Source of the DNA: Syntrophobacterales bacterium
GTDB taxonomy: Bacteria; Desulfobacterota; Desulfobaccia; Desulfobaccales; 0-14-0-80-60-11
DNA: 8,291 nucleotides
Assembly (NCBI GenBank): GCA_020052215.1
Contig: JAGVPN010000498.1
Location: forward strand, 1-8,291
Direction of reading: 5' to 3'
Shown: positions 5,659-8,291 of the stretch, piece after piece
How positions within the stretch are numbered: position 1 is the first letter of the stretch
How the letters are laid out: each line of letters opens with the position of its first letter
The notes under the pieces: generated by a model
The model's database searches: none
Told to the model about the DNA's origin: nothing
What the model saw: the letters and a program-made list of their open reading frames with translations, nothing else
Made by a program: the position numbers and the translations under genes

Positions 5659-6843
5659 TCAAAACAGGAAGAGGGAAAGGCCGGCTGCCGCGACGACGAT
5701 CCAGAGGAGGTTCACCTTGAAGACGATCAGGGCTAAACTCGCCGCGGCCATGAGGGCCAGGGATTTAAGATCGGTGAGGGTAACCACTCCCATCTGGATC
5801 GTCACCAGAACCAGCATCCCCACCAGGGCGGCCAGGATGCCTTGAATCACCGGGCGCATCAACTTTGCCTCTTTGATCCGCTGGTAGAACGGGGTCAGGA
5901 AAATGATGATCAAGATGGGGGGCAGAAAGATCGAAACGGTGGCGACGATTGCCCCCAGGAGCCCCTTCACCCAGTAGCCCACAAAAGTGGCGGTGATGAT
6001 AATCGGGCCAGGGGTGACAAACCCCAGGAGGATACCGTCCAGGAACTGCTGGAGGGTGAGCCATCCCAGGCGGTCCACCAGGTCCCACTGCAAGATGGGA
6101 ATCATGGCATAGCCGCCGCCGAAGGCGACCATCGCGATCTTGAAAAATGTGGAGGCCATCAGACCCAGCTTGGGGTCCAGGCGCCATAATCCCCCTACCA
6201 GAACTGCCAGCACCAGTAAAGTGAGAGCTAAGTGGGTGAGGATCGTGCCGGCGGGCAGCTTTTGGCCAGGCATTGGCTCTGGGGGAGAAACCTGATCCGC
6301 CAGCAGCCTCAGGCTGAGGACCAACCTCAAAAGGCCTGCCGCCACAAAGACTAAGATATAATTCGCCTGGAACCACAGGGCCAGCAGGGCCAGCAGGGCG
6401 ATGACCACGTCAATCCAGTGCTTTCTAACATTCCGGCCCAGGTGCCACACGGCCTGAAGCAGCAGGGCAATGACCACCGCGCCCAGACCCCGGGAGACCG
6501 ATTTGACCCAGGCAATATTCCCATAAGTAAAATAAAGCGCCGACAGGCCCAGCATCAAGACAAAGGCGGGGAGAATGAAACCCGCGGCGGCCGCCAAAGC
6601 CCCGGGGGTTCTCCTGAGACGGTAGCCCACATAGGCGGCCAACTGCACAACCGTTGCCCCAGGCACCATCTGGCACAGGGCCAACCCGTCCAGAAACTCT
6701 TTCTGGTTAAGCCAGCCCTTTTCCTTGACGATCCGCTGCCGGATCGGCTCCACCATGGCTAAACCGCCATAGGCGGTAACCCCCAAATGCAGGAAAGCCT
6801 TAATTATTGCCCAAACCGAGGGAGATACGCCGATTTCTCTCAT
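5659..6843 (-). CDS. chrA: Chromate transporter family protein ChrA, two-domain (long-chain) type
   Basis: This is a 394-residue, strongly hydrophobic inner-membrane protein made of two homologous halves, the size expected for a full-length ChrA (CHR family). Half 1 carries AYGGLAMVEPI (24-34), GWLNQKEFLDGLALCQMVPG (43-62) and AAYVGYR (69-75). Half 2 repeats the pattern with AFGGGYAMIPIL (240-251), GWLTLQQFLDGILLGFVTPG (260-279) and ATFVGYW (285-291). Characterised members export chromate by proton-driven antiport, but many homologues occur in bacteria with no chromate exposure, so the substrate is open. ATG 6843 is the first possible start after an in-frame stop at 6871-6873. Its ribosome site is weak (AGGG lies 14 nt away). 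There is no chrB-like regulator beside it. A short 9-base repeat near 6376-6400 encodes LALLAL in a membrane segment. It stands apart from both flanking units and is probably transcribed alone. Confidence 0.9.
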   Translation of the reverse strand: MREIGVSPSVWAIIKAFLHLGVTAYGGLAMVEPIRQRIVKEKGWLNQKEFLDGLALCQMVPGATVVQLAAYVGYRLRRTPGALAAAAGFILPAFVLMLGLSALYFTYGNIAWVKSVSRGLGAVVIALLLQAVWHLGRNVRKHWIDVVIALLALLALWFQANYILVFVAAGLLRLVLSLRLLADQVSPPEPMPGQKLPAGTILTHLALTLLVLAVLVGGLWRLDPKLGLMASTFFKIAMVAFGGGYAMIPILQWDLVDRLGWLTLQQFLDGILLGFVTPGPIIITATFVGYWVKGLLGAIVATVSIFLPPILIIIFLTPFYQRIKEAKLMRPVIQGILAALVGMLVLVTIQMGVVTLTDLKSLALMAAASLALIVFKVNLLWIVVAAAGLSLFLF

Positions 6844-6879
6844 CCTTGTTGTTTCAACCCTGTCGCTGAACTATGCCCG

Positions 6880-6907
6880 CTAACAGGTTCTCCGAGAAGC
6901 CCGTTAG
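6880..6907 (-). other. Stem-loop in the chrA leader
   Basis: CTAAC (6880-6884) pairs with GTTAG (6903-6907). After one A-C mismatch, GGTTCT pairs with AGAAGCC around a CCG loop, with one bulged G. It lies 37 nt before the chrA start and just inside the transcript predicted from the promoter at 6917-6945. It could be a leader control element or an operator. There is no U-run. Confidence 0.3.
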
Positions 6908-6916
6908 ATTCTCAGT

Positions 6917-6945
6917 ATTTTATCACCATGGACAGTAATAAAGCC
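6917..6945 (-). promoter_or_regulatory. Candidate extended -10 promoter for chrA
   Basis: On the minus strand TAAAAT (6922-6917) is preceded by TG one base away, giving the extended -10 form TGATAAAAT. Seventeen bases upstream is GGCTTT, a poor -35 box, which extended -10 promoters tolerate. Transcription would start near 6910, leaving a leader of about 65 nt that contains the 6880-6907 stem-loop. Confidence 0.4.
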
Positions 6946-6985
6946 TGTTAAAAAGCACCTTCAGAACGAGGTTCAAAATTCTGTT

Positions 6986-7012
6986 CCGGATGTGCCTGGG
7001 GTGCAAATCCGG
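6986..7012 (-). terminator. Possible weak terminator behind the radical SAM gene
   Basis: Minus-strand CCGGAT-T-TGC and GCA-C-ATCCGG form a stem with one internal mismatch and a seven-base loop. It starts 16 nt after the stop codon of the radical SAM gene. The following bases (AACAGAATTTTG) contain only a short U stretch, so termination may be partial. Confidence 0.35.
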
Positions 7013-7028
7013 TTAATTACCATCCCCT

Positions 7029-8168
7029 CTAAATGAACCGCCGCATCAGGTCGTCGGTGATGCCGTCCACGTCGTCCGGCCGGAGGTGGTATTCCCGGCA
7101 GATTGCCTCGACTCGGGCGATTTTGCCGGCGTCGGCCAAATCCCCTAACCCCCACAAGACCCCGGTCCGCCGCCCCACCCGATAGATGTACTGCAACTCC
7201 GGGTCCAGTTCGAGAAAAGAGCGGATGATCCCCATCAGCCGCGCCTGGTCCTGGGGCAGCTGCCCGTCCACTTCGGGCAGGAGATTCAGGAGGTGATCGC
7301 TCTTGACGGCGCTGCTGATCCCGGACAGCGATTCCAGAAACAGGAGCAGCTCCCGGGCCATCTCGACATCCGTGGCTTTGTCGAAGCGCCCGGCGGTATA
7401 ATCCTCATACAGGGGGGTATGGGTTGGGATGGCCAGGGTGCGAAGCCTGATGAAATCCGGGTTGATCTGATTTAAGGCCGCGGCCGTCTCCAGGGCATTG
7501 ACTTCCAGGAGCCGCCGGCCTCCCAGCCCCGGCATGTAATATTCCGACAGCTCCATGCCCGCCTCTTTGACCTTGAGCCCCGCCAGGATCTGTCGGCGTT
7601 GCGTGGCGCCTTTGCGCACCATCTTCAAGACTTGGTCGGCTCCCGATTCCAGGCCGATGTGAATCCGGTTGAGTCCCAAGCCCCGCAGGTCGGCCAGGGT
7701 GGCGGCATCGAGATTGGCGATGGTGTTGGAGCGGGCGTACGAGGTTATCCGGGTCACTTCCGGGAAACGCGTTTTGAGATGCCGGAGTATGGCTGCCAGG
7801 TCCCCGGGGTCCACCACCAGGCTGTTGGCGTCCTGGAGAAAGACCTGGCGTCTGCCGGATCCCGACCAGTTCCTGGCCGCGGCCCAGGCCCGGGGGTCGA
7901 AGGCGGCCAGGCCCGGCGGCGCCGGGTCCCGGGTTCCCTCCCGGAGTTGTTGCACCGCCTCGTACACCGCATCGAGGTCCCGCACCAGATGAGCCACCGG
8001 CCGCACCGAGAACCGGGCGCCTTTATAAACCGGGCAGAAGGTGCAGCGGTTCCAGGGACAGTTCCGGGTCACCCGCAGCAAGAGGCTGTGCGCCTCGCTG
8101 GGGGGCCGGATGGGGCCCTGTTCAAAACCCCGGTAGGTCATGTCTTGGGCGTCCCTCTGCTTCGGCAT
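7029..8168 (-). CDS. Radical SAM protein of unassigned function (CX4CX2C cluster motif)
   Basis: The 379-residue protein has a radical SAM core. The cluster-binding site is CPWNRCTFC, with Cys36, Cys41 and Cys44, so the first gap holds four residues instead of the usual three; the Phe before the last Cys is typical of the family. Further core signs: strand FLQDANSL (109-116), the Elp3/HemN-like GLESGADQVLKMVRKG (171-186), and YMPGLGG (210-216). After about residue 230 no second iron-sulfur motif, B12 domain or SPASM domain is visible; the tail is mostly helical and contains only Cys356. The ATG at 8168 has a good AGGGAG ribosome site 8 nt upstream. It has no close neighbour on its strand and is probably monocistronic. 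The sequence resembles uncharacterised COG1032-like proteins beginning LRVTRxCPWNxCTFC. Generic annotation as a coproporphyrinogen oxidase relative is possible but not supported by a specific motif. Superfamily is certain; the reaction is unknown. Confidence 0.88.
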   Translation of the reverse strand: MPKQRDAQDMTYRGFEQGPIRPPSEAHSLLLRVTRNCPWNRCTFCPVYKGARFSVRPVAHLVRDLDAVYEAVQQLREGTRDPAPPGLAAFDPRAWAAARNWSGSGRRQVFLQDANSLVVDPGDLAAILRHLKTRFPEVTRITSYARSNTIANLDAATLADLRGLGLNRIHIGLESGADQVLKMVRKGATQRRQILAGLKVKEAGMELSEYYMPGLGGRRLLEVNALETAAALNQINPDFIRLRTLAIPTHTPLYEDYTAGRFDKATDVEMARELLLFLESLSGISSAVKSDHLLNLLPEVDGQLPQDQARLMGIIRSFLELDPELQYIYRVGRRTGVLWGLGDLADAGKIARVEAICREYHLRPDDVDGITDDLMRRFI

Positions 8169-8201
8169 CGCTCAACTCCCTGGGTGAATGATCTAAGAGA
8201 C

Positions 8202-8222
8202 TGTAAATAATTTACTGTTACA
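8202..8222. promoter_or_regulatory. AT-rich palindromic site upstream of the radical SAM gene
   Basis: GTAAATAATTTAC (8203-8215) is a 6+1+6 palindrome, and the wider span runs from TGTAA to TTACA. It lies 34 nt before the ATG of the radical SAM gene and ahead of the possible divergent start at 8251, so it is well placed for an operator. AT-rich palindromes of this size also arise by chance. Confidence 0.3.
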
Positions 8223-8250
8223 ATTTCGCGTCATGTGCTACAGTTAATGC

Positions 8251-8291
8251 ATGGACACTTCTCAAATTGCCCAGAGGTATAATCTTGTTGA
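8251..8291 (+). CDS. Possible start of a divergent gene (13 codons visible, product unknown)
   Basis: An open frame begins at ATG 8251 and reads MDTSQIAQRYNLV before the window ends. The spacer from the radical SAM gene is AT-rich, as divergent promoter regions often are. There is no convincing ribosome site ahead of the ATG, and a weak TACAGT box sits too close, so the true start may be elsewhere or there may be no gene. Thirteen residues are too few for a family call. Confidence 0.25.
   Translation, partial: MDTSQIAQRYNLV

Noticed and set aside
5437..5736. Short open frames encoding CRGGSRTAPT on both strands
   Set aside because: The peptide is the translation of the 30-bp palindrome, which reads alike on both strands; these are not genes.
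5765..6376. 203-codon minus-strand frame inside chrA
   Set aside because: Out-of-frame overlap with the well-supported chrA; Pro/Gly/His-rich without membrane or domain pattern.
7599..8210. 203-codon open frame on the plus strand
   Set aside because: Antisense of the radical SAM gene, which has a good ribosome site and clear motifs.

Overview
The window looks like chromosomal DNA of a GC-rich anaerobe. The best guess is a sulfate-reducing or syntrophic member of Desulfobacterota (Desulfobacca- or Syntrophobacter-like). This rests on gene content only: a very large HdrA-type flavin/iron-sulfur protein beside metF, a small receiver protein in front of them, and a chromate-transporter-family gene. 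No ribosomal or other taxonomic marker is present. All four confident complete genes and the one large partial gene lie on the minus strand. The long open frames on the plus strand are shadows of these genes.

Positions 1-4944, read right to left, form a probable operon: a degenerate receiver-domain protein (4944-4525), an 18-nt gap, a MetF-type methylenetetrahydrofolate reductase (4506-3634), a 42-nt gap, then a giant HdrA-like protein that starts at 3591 and is still open at the window edge (1197 residues visible). The giant protein is the highlight. An HdrA unit is split after its first ferredoxin-type cluster by a complete GltD/NfnL-type module that binds FAD and NADPH. The HdrA unit then resumes, and a second HdrA unit follows. 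Together with MetF this suggests a flavin-based electron-bifurcating or -confurcating complex. It would couple methylene-THF/methyl-THF chemistry of the Wood-Ljungdahl pathway (in either direction) to NAD(P)H and a low-potential carrier. Coupling to MetF is inferred from gene order. The partner subunits (MetV, HdrB/C, MvhD) are not visible and could lie beyond position 1.

Positions 4945-5658 hold about 700 bases without a convincing gene: an AT-rich candidate promoter for the operon, a GC-rich hairpin, a 20-bp tandem direct repeat that resembles repeated transposase-binding sites at insertion-sequence ends, and two strong palindromes of REP type, one of them a perfect 30-bp palindrome. A third stem-loop lies just behind the stop codon of the next gene.

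Positions 5659-8168 carry a two-domain ChrA-family transporter (6843-5659) and, after a 185-nt spacer with a candidate extended -10 promoter and hairpins, a radical SAM protein (8168-7029) whose cluster motif is spaced CX4CX2C. An AT-rich spacer follows. The last 41 bases may be the start of a divergent plus-strand gene.
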